Counted from the stretch's first letter, positions 11,005 through 22,291 are shown. The stretch is DNA of 64,000 bases from Dunaliella salina (GCA_002284615.2 MU070117.1:69583-133582), one strand, 5' to 3'. Notes: generated by a model not told the origin, from the letters alone. Numbers and translations are program-made.

Positions 11005-11421
11005 GAGAAAATTTAGGAGGGGCTAAAGATTACAGATGTTCTCACTGTGGGCTATTAGGTGCTTTGTGCAGCAAGGAATATCCTCTTAAAAAATGTGTTT
11101 GGGCCTAAGCCCAAAAGTCGCTTAGACTAGGCGATGCTACCAGCTTTCAGCTGGCTAGCAGGCCTTGCATGCTACGCTCGGCCTTTGGCTTGTCTTTGAC
11201 GGTCAATGAAAACTTTGCCCTTTGGATTGCCTTTGCATGTTGGAAGTGTTCTGAAAGAAGCTCTGCGTTCGTTGGGCTAAATGGGCAACAACGTATAACT
11301 GCACGGAAGATGGGTCGGGCTTTGCCCTTAGCGCTCCGCTTGCTTGCCAAGTGCAAGGTGAAGAGAATAAGGGTCAATATTGGGGTAACACTCAATAAAG
11401 TTAAAGTTTAAAAGAGCGGCA
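11005..11421 (+). mobile_element. IS607-type TnpB right-end remnant, copy 1
   Basis: The start encodes relics of the TnpB zinc finger (the ENLGG block, then CSHCG in related copies) and of RuvC-III: in the shifted frame ALCAARNILLKNV corresponds to the DRDVCGARNI motif, with the catalytic Asp lost. Downstream lie two perfect hairpins (11099-11114, TTGGGC/GCCCAA; 11140-11154, CCAGC/GCTGG). The same sequence occurs inverted at 44684-44960 and, diverged, at 62096-62320, so it is a dispersed 3'-end-only repeat of an IS607 element. Confidence 0.6.
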
Positions 11422-12194
11422 CCTGCATGTATAGATTTATTAGTTGTGAATGAATGCATATGTGTATAATAATACAATATAAAATAGTTAAGTGATTTTT
11501 TTTGGATTTTTTCTCTATAGTGACTTTTTTAGCACTGAAAAAGAAATATACAGGGTGTATACCCGCCCGGAAACTCGAAACTGCTTAGCTTGGAAATGGA
11601 AGGGAAGTAAGAGTGACATTGAATTACTTGCGTGCAAGGGCATTTTCAAGGCTGGAGGTCAAACCCCTAATGTTACGCAAGAAAAGAAAAGAAAAGGAAA
11701 GAATAACTACGCAGGCAGTACTCCAAATGGCATTTTCACCACCACCTTTGCTTGCACTCCCACTTTTGCTTGCACTTTTATTCCTACACCCACTCCAAAT
11801 GTAAATTTCACCACCACCTTTGCTTGCACTCCCACTGCCACTCCTGGCCATGAGGTCGCTGCGTTCAGGGTCTGGGCTACACAGGGATAGTTTCAGCACA
11901 GAAAATGAGTTGATTTAAAGTGATGACACTGATTGACGGCGCAGGAGTGGAAAGTTGGCACAGTGGAAATGGTGCTCAGAGGTGATCTCATCTTGGGTCT
12001 GCATTACTACGTGCTCACCTTTTAGCTACAACCCCAACCGTCAAAAACATATTTTTGCGCTGATCTCAGGCCTGCCCTCAGATACTCTGTGAAGCACCAT
12101 ACTATGCTAGCTTGCTCTTTTCTGGTGAACTGCTCTGTTCACGCAAATCCTGATTTGATCTGTACACATCTCATCATTGCAGGCTATGCCGATG
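11422..12194. other. No gene; short tandem repeat
   Basis: A repeat around CACCACCTTTGCTTGCACTCCCAC occurs twice at about 11740-11771 and 11809-11836. Nothing else is assignable. Confidence 0.35.
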
Positions 12195-12300
12195 GCGGCG
12201 TACGGGCTTTGCCCTTAGCGCTCCGCGCGTACCCGCAGGTAGCTTTGCCCTTAGCGCTCTGCGCGTACCCACAGGTAGCTCCGCGTACGATCCAAATTTT
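12195..12300. repeat. GC-rich palindrome mosaic
   Basis: Blocks GGGCTTTGCCC, AGCGCTCCGCGCGTAC and ACCCGCAGGTAGCT follow each other and are partly repeated. Related mosaics lie at 14090-14150, 24740-24832, 25376-25470, 27737-27800, 44961-45330 and 62066-62095. Confidence 0.7.
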
Positions 12301-14002
12301 TATAGTCAAGGCACTTTTACCCCTATGGCTGTAAATAGGTTCCCACTGAACATCTCAGCTTTCTCGCTACTCGTGAAACCGCACAGCCCCTTCATAAGTG
12401 TAATATAGTTTTGCATAATTGTTATTGAATGTATTAAAGCTGTGGGCTTGAGATTTGCCACCCGCTTGGTTCTTTTCAGCACAAATGCAGAAAAGCATAT
12501 GCCTGCGCCACCACGTGCACTATCCATCCACTAGTCCTTCCAAGAACGCAAGCGTATGGATAACGAGATTACAATGGGGCAAGGAATGTATGTTTAAAAT
12601 AACTAACTTATCTTCAATAGATCATCTAAGGATAGGGTCATGGTGCAGGCCCTGGGTATCTTTTACACTGTGAATTTGTAGCATCTTATTTGTTTATAAA
12701 CCAAAACGACGCTATGTTAGTATTGAGTGAACAACTTGTAACATTCATTTTTTCAATCATTCTATTACATCCAAGCCCTTTATAATTACATGAATACACG
12801 AAAAAAATATTAATAATACTGAATTGTAAAAATGAGGAAAGAAACAGTCTTTATACCAAGAATATTTGCAACTTTACATAAATCTTATGGAGAACAAGTT
12901 TTGTTTATGAATAAATGTTATAAGACAATTAAAAAAATTTGGAGATACATGCTTTCAACCAAATTAAATTGACTTATCTGGATTGCATGTGAGGTGTTTC
13001 AATCCTTTTTGATTGTGAGTTTCATTTGTTTCATGGTTGCAACAAAACTCCAGACAAAGTAGCGCATGCATATTCAACAAATACGTCCACCGCTCCTGCA
13101 GCCAAGGATGGTAAAAGCATCTGTGATGTAGCTCCATTGGTCCAACAATGATGTAGTTCCATATAAGACGCCAACACCAGCAGTGAGGCAGATGCCCAGT
13201 TTGGCCATGCAGAGCATAATATACATAGCGCTCTTTGTCTGGGCAAATAAAATGTTACATATAAGTTCCTGGTGCAGTTCAAACAATGTATGATGTGATT
13301 ATGCATGGTGAAGTCAGGATGGCAGTTAGTGGACTTGCGCTGGAAATGTTGAGGTGAGCCATGCAAGCTGCCCCCACCTTCTCCAATACCTGGAGCACAA
13401 GGGTGAACCCTTGGTAGCTTGGCCTGTGGACTTATATGTGTCAGCGTTTATTGTAATATTCAGATATTAAATTCTCATTGTGCATTGCTTCAAACAATAT
13501 TACATAAGCCAAAACAATAGTTCCAAATAACAATGCAGACAACATACAACTGTTTATTTTTTACGTGAAGAAAATAAATAATTTTTTACATTTTCAATTC
13601 TACAAAGTGTCCCATGGCAAAAAACATTAAAACATCGACATAGTCGTATACAATGGCACACAATGTGCCGTCGAAGTTCTTCTTTCTCTTGCTTGCCTTG
13701 CAACAGCAAAACCCTTTAGACCTCCCCAGGACAACTCTCATCACTGCAACTGTTATTGTGCGTGCGTCGCTTTTGGCATATATTAGATTGATCGCACTTT
13801 TGTCATGCACTTTACCTGTTTCCACCTTTCGTGATGACCATGTACAAACGTGCCTACATGATACCATGCTTTTGTATATACACCCGTGAAATTTTAAAAT
13901 GAGCCTATCATGGAAAAGCTTTCCACTATTCCTATAGCACCTCATTTCAGGGAATTACACAGTTGAGTCTTTTCATCCTCGTGTATAGTTTGGTTGTGTG
14001 GT
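12301..14002. other. No firm gene; possible host exon at 13031-13300
   Basis: 12620-13020 is AT-rich and empty. On the minus strand 13074-13286 encodes a hydrophobic stretch (AKLGICLTAGVGVLYG) that could be a membrane-protein exon. No family is assigned. 13440-13640 is AT-rich and non-coding. Confidence 0.3.
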
Positions 14003-14150
14003 AGCCGATGTAGCTCCACTGATTAGGGCGCAGCCCTTTTGAGTTCCTCTGGTGCTTCCATTACCCTCCAGAGTTTCTTGTACGCGCCACAGGCGCCTAG
14101 CGCTTTGCGCATACGGCTGCGCTTAAGCCGCCAAAGGCGGCGTACAATCC
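14003..14150. repeat. tRNA-like head followed by GC palindromes
   Basis: 14005-14035 resembles the D-arm/A-box part of a tRNA (GATGTAGCTCCACTGATTAG). No complete tRNA can be folded, so a tRNA-derived SINE head is more likely. 14090-14150 is a palindrome mosaic including GCCGCCAAAGGCGGC. A second similar head is at 63356-63386. Confidence 0.35.
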
Positions 14151-14331
14151 TATAAATGTTCAAAGAACTATTTACATCACGGTTTCATAGCCTTGAACAA
14201 TTCTTACAACTGCTCGTGATTATAGTATATTTTTCCATGGTTTAGGATGACTGCGGACAATACTGTTTAAGGAAGTTTTATTAGTTTTGTATGGGTCTGG
14301 TGGCTTGTTCATTTTATCTTATTTCATGTAA

Positions 14332-14928
14332 TAATGTACCGTAGCGACACTAATGTATTACGACACTGATTTATTACGAGGTCCCGAAATAATTTCATTA
14401 ATTAATTTGCGAGCATTGTGGGTTTACGAGGTCCGCCAAAACAAGTCAAAGTTTGCGAACCCCTGCGCTTTTGCGTCTCCAACATGGGCTCTTTGTCTCT
14501 ACTCGCCTCTTCCATCCCTTNATCTGAGGATTCCGTGATGACCTCATCGGTTTCTGGAACTTCCAGTGGAAGGCTTTCCCCAGTGGAAGCCCTCTGCCCC
14601 TGCCTGTCCCCTCGCCCTGAGCAGTGGGGTCCATGAAGTCCTGAACAATACCTGCAAGCTCCTCCAAGCACGCTTCCCCTGCCTGCTTCCCCCAACCTGC
14701 AGCAGCCTTAGCTGCCACATCTTGCATGCTTGGCAGCTCCCATGTCAAACAGTTTCTTTGTCCCTAGGGACATGTGGCTGCATTGTGCGGCCTTACTAAT
14801 TGCTTAATACAAACCCGCATCTTTTACGATCCCTTGAAAAAAGTAATTTTAAAAGTCACTCCATATTACGAGATGCCTTAATAATTATTTAATTAATCGT
14901 AAAACCCCCCAGTGTCGCTACAGTATTA
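14332..14928. mobile_element. Non-autonomous DNA transposon, ~597 bp, with terminal inverted repeats
   Basis: The left end TAATGTACCGTAGCGACACT and the inverted right end TAATACTGTAGCGACACT match apart from a one-base gap and small changes, and both are followed by TTACGA-type subterminal repeats. The interior is GC-richer and has no recognisable transposase. The TIR style recalls pogo/Tc1-mariner relatives. One N is present at 14521. Confidence 0.65.
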
Positions 14929-15837
14929 ACAAGCCTTTAAGTAGTTTTTGTTAGGCTCATTTTAAAATTTCACGTTCACCTTGTACCAAAAGAATATTAT
15001 TGCAGAAAAATTGTTGTGAAAAAATCCAGTCGTTGGTTAGATACACCATTTCCCACAGATGATATCAAGCACAAGGGGTACATCCTTCTTTTCTTTTTAA
15101 AACATGCAGGTGTACGGCAGTTTGGCACATGAGGGCTTTGCTATCAAATACGTGCGTCTGCCAGCTGCTGCAAAACAGCCTTATCTCTGGTATGTCCTGG
15201 TATGTCCAGACCATCAGAATTCTGAAGTGCAGTGCACGGTCAACATGCACTGAGCAGCCAGCTTCAGAAGACCAACAAAAAGGCCTGGACGCGTCAGCTC
15301 CTCAGTTTTTGCCCCATAACTCTGCTGCGTATCAATATTTCATTGCGCTGAGTATGCAGGTTGATAGCTATTTGAAAGAGGAGCAGATTGGTACCATTGG
15401 TGTCCGGATCCGGTACCATTGCGAGGGCTAGGCGTTAGGACGTGAAAGGTAGTATTAACATTGCGGTTGCTTAGCCTTTGAAACGGTCACAAGGATGCAC
15501 TGAGAGATTGTTGAGATTATTAAAGTAGCGGCAGGGCATTTGGAAAAACACCACTTTCAAAAACCTCAAGTGTTTCGGATGTCTTCCTCCTTGCGTGCCA
15601 AACACTAGCTTATGCTCCCTCCTCCACACTAAGCACAGGAGCTGTCAAGAAAACAGGCTCAAGATATGAAGGCAACAACTTGGGCTGGGCACCATTTTCA
15701 TGGTACAAAGAAAAGGCCTCCATGGATCCAAATGTGCATGTCAAACAGGCATTCTGCGGCTGAAAATGCCACTCTCGGGCCTATCAAAGAGTATGGACAC
15801 GGTCAAGGCGGGTTGTCGGAGTATGTGGCATTCACTG
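14929..15837. other. No recognisable gene
   Basis: Short open frames only. Part of it may be 3' flanking sequence of the minus-strand JmjC gene. Confidence 0.35.
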
Positions 15838-17067
15838 TCAGCATGTCTCGCTCCCAGAGTCTTGACTTTGTGTTGCCTTGCTTGGAAAAGAAGACAAGTC
15901 CATGTGTACTTCGGAAATAAGAGAAGTAATTTGAGCAGCATTTGCATAATCATTTGATGGTGTGCAATATGTCTCCTGTAAAAGTTTTTGCAGAATATAA
16001 TGCCTCGCTGCCATATACAAATGGAGGTGCTGCACTTCGATGAAGTCCCATGCGAGTTTGATACAAAACTGTGTTGTAAACACACAGTGTATGTACTTAG
16101 GAGGAACATAAATAGTTTTACCAACATATTGGACAATTTCTACAAGACGGTCAGGAAATTTTTTGGAATAATCCTGGCACTTCTTTCTAAATTTCTGAAC
16201 ATTAGTTTTGCCTGTGCCTATGAAAGTTCCTGGTTCCTTTCCAAACTCATCAAGAACAAAATGTATTGATTCTGGTGCAGCCATGTACCAAATCGCAACT
16301 GGTTCATTGGAGTCAGTGTACCCTATGATGCCAATTGCATAATTTTTGGCTTCACTCCAGTCCATGTGAAAAGGAGTTAAAACATTTACAAAACTAAAAA
16401 AAATCATGGACGTCGTAGATTTGGCCAGGATACATCTGATGTAATGTGAGAAATTGTCAACGTTCCTTAATTGGTCGAGTAATTGTGTAAAAATATTTTT
16501 GTTGTGGTCTTTGAACGGCGTGATCGGATTAAATTGATGGTATTCTTTACTGTGCAAAAAGTCATCTTCAAACTTTTCCCATGTCATATTCTCATATTTC
16601 AGGAATGGTTCCGTTGCATGTCTGATCTCTTCAATACTGAGCATTTTTGTAGTGGTTGGACTCTCCACATAAGGTTTCACAGAATTTAGCTGTTGAAGCC
16701 AAAATTCTTCACAAAAATAATCCTCCATAGTCAGTAACCACGTTAGCATGAACTTATGCAGCTGTTCAAATTTGGCCTTGCCAATGACTTGAAAGGCGTG
16801 CAAAGCTCTCTTGTGCATTGCCTTGGCTGCACATATGCTGCAGAAATTGTTTCCCTCATCACTATAGAATAGCAAATCAGTGGAGCCATTACACCTTGAG
16901 CAGTCCGGTGAGTGATGAAATCCATTAAGGTTTGTTGTATCTTCTGGAAGTTCAGCCAAATCCAAAGTCTTATAAATGAAGAGAAGTGCATGAGCCATAC
17001 ACGTACGAACATCTCTTTTTCTAATTTCCTGCGAAACAAGAATGCGGAAGTCACTTGACGAAACCAT
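15838..17067 (-). CDS. JmjC (cupin) dioxygenase-like protein
   Basis: The frame is open from beyond 17067; the ATG at 17067 gives 409 aa. The middle has FHMDW (His234, Asp236 of the HxD iron site) and, 90 residues on, YVPPKYIH with the second iron ligand His327, the layout of a JmjC Fe(II)/2-oxoglutarate oxygenase. Before it lies a Cys cluster (DCSRC, then FCSIC) that could bind zinc. JmjC proteins demethylate or hydroxylate histones and other proteins; the substrate cannot be told here. The 5' end may lie in an upstream exon, because the frame continues to a stop just before 17136 and a tandem duplication follows. Composition is host-like. Confidence 0.6.
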   Translation of the reverse strand: MVSSSDFRILVSQEIRKRDVRTCMAHALLFIYKTLDLAELPEDTTNLNGFHHSPDCSRCNGSTDLLFYSDEGNNFCSICAAKAMHKRALHAFQVIGKAKFEQLHKFMLTWLLTMEDYFCEEFWLQQLNSVKPYVESPTTTKMLSIEEIRHATEPFLKYENMTWEKFEDDFLHSKEYHQFNPITPFKDHNKNIFTQLLDQLRNVDNFSHYIRCILAKSTTSMIFFSFVNVLTPFHMDWSEAKNYAIGIIGYTDSNEPVAIWYMAAPESIHFVLDEFGKEPGTFIGTGKTNVQKFRKKCQDYSKKFPDRLVEIVQYVGKTIYVPPKYIHCVFTTQFCIKLAWDFIEVQHLHLYMAARHYILQKLLQETYCTPSNDYANAAQITSLISEVHMDLSSFPSKATQSQDSGSETC

Positions 17068-17133
17068 TGACGAAACGATGATTTCGTCCACTAACTTACT
17101 GGAACCTTCTTGTTGAAGCCAAATTTGATCCCC

Positions 17134-17355
17134 CACTCTTCAGGGATAGGCCATCCTGTCATTCGAATTAGCCCTGCGGACAAAGGTAGCTTCTGCGTTT
17201 TTCGTATGTCTTTCCGAAGCAGTGCAATGTTTGTGAGGTGGCTTACCTTTACCTCCTTTTGCCCCACTCTTCAGGGATTCGAATCAGCTTTGCGGACTAA
17301 AGGTAGCTTTGCGTATGTCTTTTGAATATGCAATGTTTGTGATTTGTGGAGTCTG
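17134..17355. repeat. Tandem duplication upstream of JmjC gene
   Basis: CCCCACTCTTCAGGGAT begins two diverged copies at ~17132 and ~17261; both continue with a GCGGAC...AAAGGTAGCTT segment and CAATGTTTGTGA. Confidence 0.75.
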
Positions 17356-17458
17356 TCATTTATCTCTCAATTGTACACGTTTGGAAATCTTTAAATATGA
17401 CGCACAGGCCCGTAATTCGGAGCATATGCGGATCACAACTGATGTGTGTGGCTTGATT

Positions 17459-17655
17459 TAGACCCTTGGAGCTGCCAAGGTTTGCCATTGCTCAAGGCAG
17501 TCTATGGCTTATCTAAGAGCACTTTTCCCTACCGACGTAGTAGTTAACTTTGTAAAAGGCTTTTTTTGTTATCTAAACATAATGGATCGCGAAGCTCCGT
17601 CCAGGACTCTTTTGAAGAGGTTTAGACACATCTTTTAATTGATCTGTTTCCAGAG
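17459..17655 (+). mobile_element. MITE copy, 3' truncated, carrying a micro-element
   Basis: It starts TAGACCCTTGGAG, the terminal repeat of a ~200-bp MITE seen in full at 25578-25778. It shares the internal phrases AAGGCAGTCTATGG and GTTATCTAAACAT with other copies. A 23-nt family-2 micro-element (17585-17607) interrupts it; the copies at 25578 and 39940 lack this insertion. Confidence 0.7.
17585..17607 (+). repeat. 23-nt micro-element, family 2
   Basis: GATCGCGAAGCTCC followed by a short spacer and GGAC. It is located inside a MITE copy whose relatives have an uninterrupted GACTCTTTTGAAGAGG at this point, so the insertion is visible by comparison within the window. Confidence 0.7.
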
Positions 17656-17682
17656 TTGGCAGGGGGGCCTGAGGCACTTGTT

Positions 17683-18021
17683 TTAGCAGCTATGGGTGTT
17701 AGGGGGGCTTCCAAGTGTTTGATGCAAGGTGTTGACGGGTTCGTAGAGGGTAGCCAACAGGCTTCTGGTACATGTTGCAGGGCAAGCACTTTTGCAGCAT
17801 CTGGGTATTGTTTGAGCCTCTCCAGTGGAGCAGGCATCATCATGTGGGGGGGATAAGCCAGTGTAGTGCACAGCAGGCAAAGGCACTGGCACAGCAGGCA
17901 AAGGCACTGGCACAGCGTACTCCACGATTTGGCTGGCATTCTGAGCAGCCTGTTCAGTGTTAGCGACTGCCAGGACAGTGGTGATGCAGCAAAGACCCAA
18001 CAATCTGAGCAGCGCTGACAT
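17683..18021 (-). CDS. Possible small secreted Pro/Ala-rich protein
   Basis: A 112-aa ORF from the ATG at 18021. The first ~20 residues (MSALLRLLGLCCITTVLAVA) form a plausible signal peptide, followed by a duplicated VPVPLPA motif and Cys-rich sequence. No family is recognised. The coding potential is uncertain and the 3' end overlaps MITE-flanking DNA. Confidence 0.25.
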   Translation of the reverse strand: MSALLRLLGLCCITTVLAVANTEQAAQNASQIVEYAVPVPLPAVPVPLPAVHYTGLSPPHDDACSTGEAQTIPRCCKSACPATCTRSLLATLYEPVNTLHQTLGSPPNTHSC

Positions 18022-19325
18022 TTACGTGGTGTAGGCCCCTGAGACTCTGCACCATTTAGGCAGGGCTGATTGGATGTGGGACAGCTCTGAGCAGAAAGAT
18101 TGAGCCTTTTGACGAAAAATGTTGAATCCTGAACAGGGGTGGGCTGCTTCAGGCTCAAGTAAGTGAGCATGCCCATGCATTTTAATTGGCATTGTAGATA
18201 CATGCGCATTCAGAGCAAACCAAAGAAATTTTGAACATGCTTCCTTAACCTTGGTGCATTACATCCGGCGTTTGTGCTTGCATGGTGACCTCATCAGATG
18301 TGTCAGGGTGAAGGTTCAAACAGCTTAAAAGCCTTCATAATCACATTGTCATGTTGGCATGATCAAACACATTCAAAGGTGCATCCTGCCGGTTCATCAA
18401 AATGCAAAGGGGCTGCATACACAGCACCTACAAGCCAAACCGTCATTACAGACGTTTAAAAATGTACAACAGTAAGTGTGTGGCAGCCTTTCATGCCCAC
18501 CTCGCTGTCATGCTTTACCAAGCTAGAGCATGCCTGGCGTTCATCATTGCTGGAGGTGCAACGTCTATAGTGGGAGCATGAAATGGCACAGCACTCGATG
18601 CATGTTTTGTACATGGCGTGTGCATGGTGAAGCATGAGCTTTGTGCTTGCCATCATCAGCGGTGTCCAGCATGGAAGATTCTGCTTTTAAGAGACTCTAG
18701 CTGTGATGGTCAGCTTGTTGATTGATCAGGCTTATGTGCTGGTGTCTAGCAGCAGGTGTCGTCGCACCTTGCGCCTTGGTGTCGTCAAAACTTGCGCCTT
18801 GGTGTTGTCGGGTGTATTATGGGGTGGTTGGTGAGGAGAGGTTGGCACTGGAGATGGAGGCAGGGACAGGGAATGGTGATGGCGGATTGGGAGAAAAAGG
18901 TGGCTGTCAGCATAGGGAGGATTCAGGGGACTGCAAGTCAAACTCCACCTGGCTTCCTGCAAAGCCGGAATCAAAAAGACACCATCCACCAACTCCAAAA
19001 TGTTATCATGGGACTTGAAGATGCAAAAATTTTCCAGCACTGCCTTGAGAGATGTGAGCTCCCTATTAGCTGTGTCCAGCTGGCAGGGGCCATTTTCACG
19101 AATGGCTCAAGACCTTTCAATTAGCTGCATACAAAGCTTGCAGCGTCAGATATAGCAACGCATCTTTGTCATTGGACTGGGCAGCATCAGCATGTCTGCT
19201 CTTGAAACCAACCACAAGCATGCATACTTGAAACAGCTGAGCTGCACATAGATTCGTGATGTATAAGTACCAGCCAGACAAGTCTTGTAGGCCAGGCGCC
19301 TCTGAACTGTGGAGGCATGGAAAAA
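18022..19325. other. No firm gene
   Basis: Host-like sequence with several short open frames. An open stretch at 18756-19124 may include exons but has no recognisable domain. Confidence 0.3.
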
Positions 19326-19376
19326 TTTAGACCCTTGGAGATTAAAAATATTGGTTTATAAAACTACTTAAAGATA
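19326..19376 (-). mobile_element. MITE terminal fragment
   Basis: TAGACCCTTGGAGAT followed by TTGGTTTATAAAACTACTTA is the inverted 3' end of the MITE family. Confidence 0.7.
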
Positions 19377-19494
19377 CTCTGTTTACATAACAACTTTGGC
19401 ATAGTCGGTCCCATCAGCTACACAGTTGAAGTTATAAATAGCGGCATATGTGCATATAAACATGCTTTCCTTACAGGAGCGCTCAAGCCCCAGA

Positions 19495-21198
19495 ATGCCA
19501 CCAAAACATCTTGGTCCCAGGCAGCAAAAGGAAAAAGAGATGTTTGACAGTCTTCTGCGGGGAAAGCAGGAAAAAGAGAAGGTGCAACGTAAAGCGCGCG
19601 AGCAGCGGCAGCAACAGCGCCAGCAGCAACAACGCCAGCAGCAACAACGCCAGCAGCAACAATGCTAGCAGCGCATAGAAGATCCCCAACGCCAGCAGCA
19701 AGAGGAGCAGCGCTTACATGATGAACAGCAGCGCCAGCAACAAGAGCAGCAAGAGGAGCTGCGCTTAGAGGATCCCCAGTGCCAGCAGCAAGATGAGCAG
19801 CAGCAGCAGCCAGAAGACATGTCCACCGCGATGGTGCTCATGCGCCTTATCCACTACACGCCGCAGTACACGCAAAACCTCCTCCCCCGCTTGGCAGAGT
19901 GCGCAGCCAAGAAGATAATGCAGCGCGCAGACCCGCTGGTGCAGTTTGCAGACATTCCACGCAAGCTGCGTTCAGATAGGCAGCAAAGGCAAGGTCCGCA
20001 CCAGCCACCATGGGCAGCAAAGCGTGCGGAGCAGCTTCAGCATGAGGAGCAGCAGCTATCAGAGACAGAGCATGTCCATACTCACCCATATGAAAGAGCT
20101 GCTATTCGCCAAGCCAAGCAGCAGGAGCACGAGGCAGGGCAGCAGGGGAGCAAGGAAAAGAAAAGAAAGACAGGAAAGCAGCTGGGGGACCAGCATGAGC
20201 AGCAGATGGGGCTAGAGATAGAGCTAGGTCATTTTGAGTCAGATGAGCACCACCACCAGCAGGAAATTGTGCAGGAGCATGAGCAGCAGTTCGAAGCGTT
20301 TCTTGATGGGGACTGGCAGCAGGTAAGGGTGTCAAGGCATACGATTCAAACAACACTAGGTTGACCCTTAGTAGTATCAGCCATACTATGCACGTCACAT
20401 GTGGCTTTTCAAAAAAAAATGGAGATTTGAAACGTGTGGGTAGGCAGCCCTTGTTTTTGGCGCACTTGCTCTTCCACAGCCATGTACACTGTTGTTTTCT
20501 GGACATGTCCTATCTCCATACTTGCCTGCATTTCACCATGTTCAATTGTTTCAACCTTAAACTGCTTTCCCCACTGTGCACAAAAAATTGCACTGTCAAA
20601 GTCTGCAGCTGGGCTTGCTTCCGTCATTGAATGGAACACCCCGGTGTTCACATCTTATCCTGCTATCCCAGGACGAGCAACAAATGGAGCAGCAGCATCA
20701 AGAGCACGACCAGGAGCGAGAGCAGCTTCAGCAGCAGTTTGAGGTAGCCCAGCAAGAGCAGCGCTTGCAGCAAATGGAGCAGGAGGAGGAGCGAAACCAG
20801 CTGGAAAGGAAATGGCGGGAGGGAAATCTTAAGGGGCAGTTGTCTTTGGCTCGACACTGGCAGGTGAGGATCTTAGTTGTGTGGGTGGTAGTGTGTGTGT
20901 GTGGACACACCACTAAAAAAGCCTCAAGAGCTGTAGGTTTGTGTGTTTGGCATCAAACCATTAAACCGTGCTTGCTCGCTGCAGCATACTGCATGCAGAT
21001 GTGCAGACAGAGGCATGAAATTGCGCAGCGCCGCAGCTGCCTGTGTGCTTCTTTGTTCTGTTCTGTTCTAGCTCTTTTGTATTGATGTAGTATAGCTTGT
21101 ACATCTTCCTTGCACTGCAGGAAACACACCACAAGAACCAGCAAAAGCTGCTGCAACAACAGGAAGACAACGATTGCTTGTTTGGTGCACCTCACTGA
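19495..21198 (+). pseudogene. Glutamine-rich coiled-coil host gene, three exons, one in-frame TAG
   Basis: Exon 1 runs from the ATG at 19495 to 20322 (donor GTAAGG), exon 2 is 20672-20863 (acceptor CCCAG, donor GTGAGG) and exon 3 is 21121-21198 (acceptor CTGCAG, stop TGA). All junctions are phase 0 and the Gln/Glu-rich composition continues across them, which supports the model. The protein is low-complexity, rich in QQQ, RQQQQ and EQQ, and likely coiled coil; no enzyme domain is seen between. A TAG at 19666-19668 interrupts exon 1 inside the Gln repeat, where neighbouring repeat units have CAG. This may be a disabling mutation, or translation may start downstream. Function unknown. Confidence 0.55.
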
Positions 21199-22291
21199 CC
21201 GGCGTTTTTGGCTACATGCATCCAACCGTCTGTCTGCAATCATTTTTTGCAGTACTTTGCAAGTGCTGACCACCAGTGCATTTGCTGTTGGGGGTTACTC
21301 GTGCAGGCCCCACTGCACAGCTCAATAAGTTGTAGCAGAGTTATGAAGCAAAAACTGAGCACCCACAAGTGGCTTGCATGTCCACAAACTGCACCCTTTT
21401 ATACTTCGGCAGGCATCACAGTTTAAATTTGGTTTCACTAAGAACATTGCCTCCACTTTCTGTATGCCACCATCCCCAGCAGCACCTACATCCCCTATGG
21501 TATCACCTGCACACAGCAACAAACCCTCTGACAGACCACCCGCACTTCCTATGCTGTGGCGCCATCCCCAGCAGCAGCACCAACCCCCTGTGGGCAACCT
21601 GCTGTGAATTGCAGACACAGTGTGTGAAGAGCTGCTTAGTGCCAGCACTTTTACTGCGGCGGTAGCCTTGCACACACATGCCTTGCAAGCACAGGCTGTG
21701 CTTAATTACAATGGGCAGCTGCACTCACCCGGACATGCCTTGCAACAATTGGAGGGATCAAGATGTGCAAACTAGACATGACATGGTGATGTCTGGGTCA
21801 AAAGTGTGTGCGGTCAAATGCACATGGTAGAGAAGATGGCACACACTCATGAATGCTTTTCTTGATCAAGCCTTATATGGTGGACAAAAGCTGGGGACGG
21901 GGTGTTCATGTATATAAGAGGTGGTTCATGCACATAAGAGGAAGTGTATGGAATGAATTTGGGACATAATTAATAGTGCATGTGTATTTTTAGGTGCGCT
22001 GACCGCTCAAATGCACATACGCCATGGTTCTTATCTTCGTTTTGGAATGGAGTCAAAACATCCAGAACTAAAATAAAAAAGAAAAGAACTACGTAGGCAG
22101 CCCTAATCCATGCATAAAAGTGAAATGGAGAAAAAGACAAACCCATTCCAATATGTTTGTCCTGTCACATTTTTGACCCACAAGGCAGCAGTGACGTTTT
22201 TGAGGGTGACCGGCCTTGCGGCAGCTGCAAGAATAAACCAAATGCGGCTGCTGGGGACAACAAGTTCCTAAAAACGCCAATTCTCCATTAT
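21199..22291. other. No firm gene
   Basis: Possible further exons of host genes (open Pro/Ser-rich segment 21370-21610). Nothing is identifiable. Confidence 0.3.

Noticed and set aside
14003..14080. tRNA gene
   Set aside because: Only the D-arm-like part is convincing; the anticodon and T arms do not fold.
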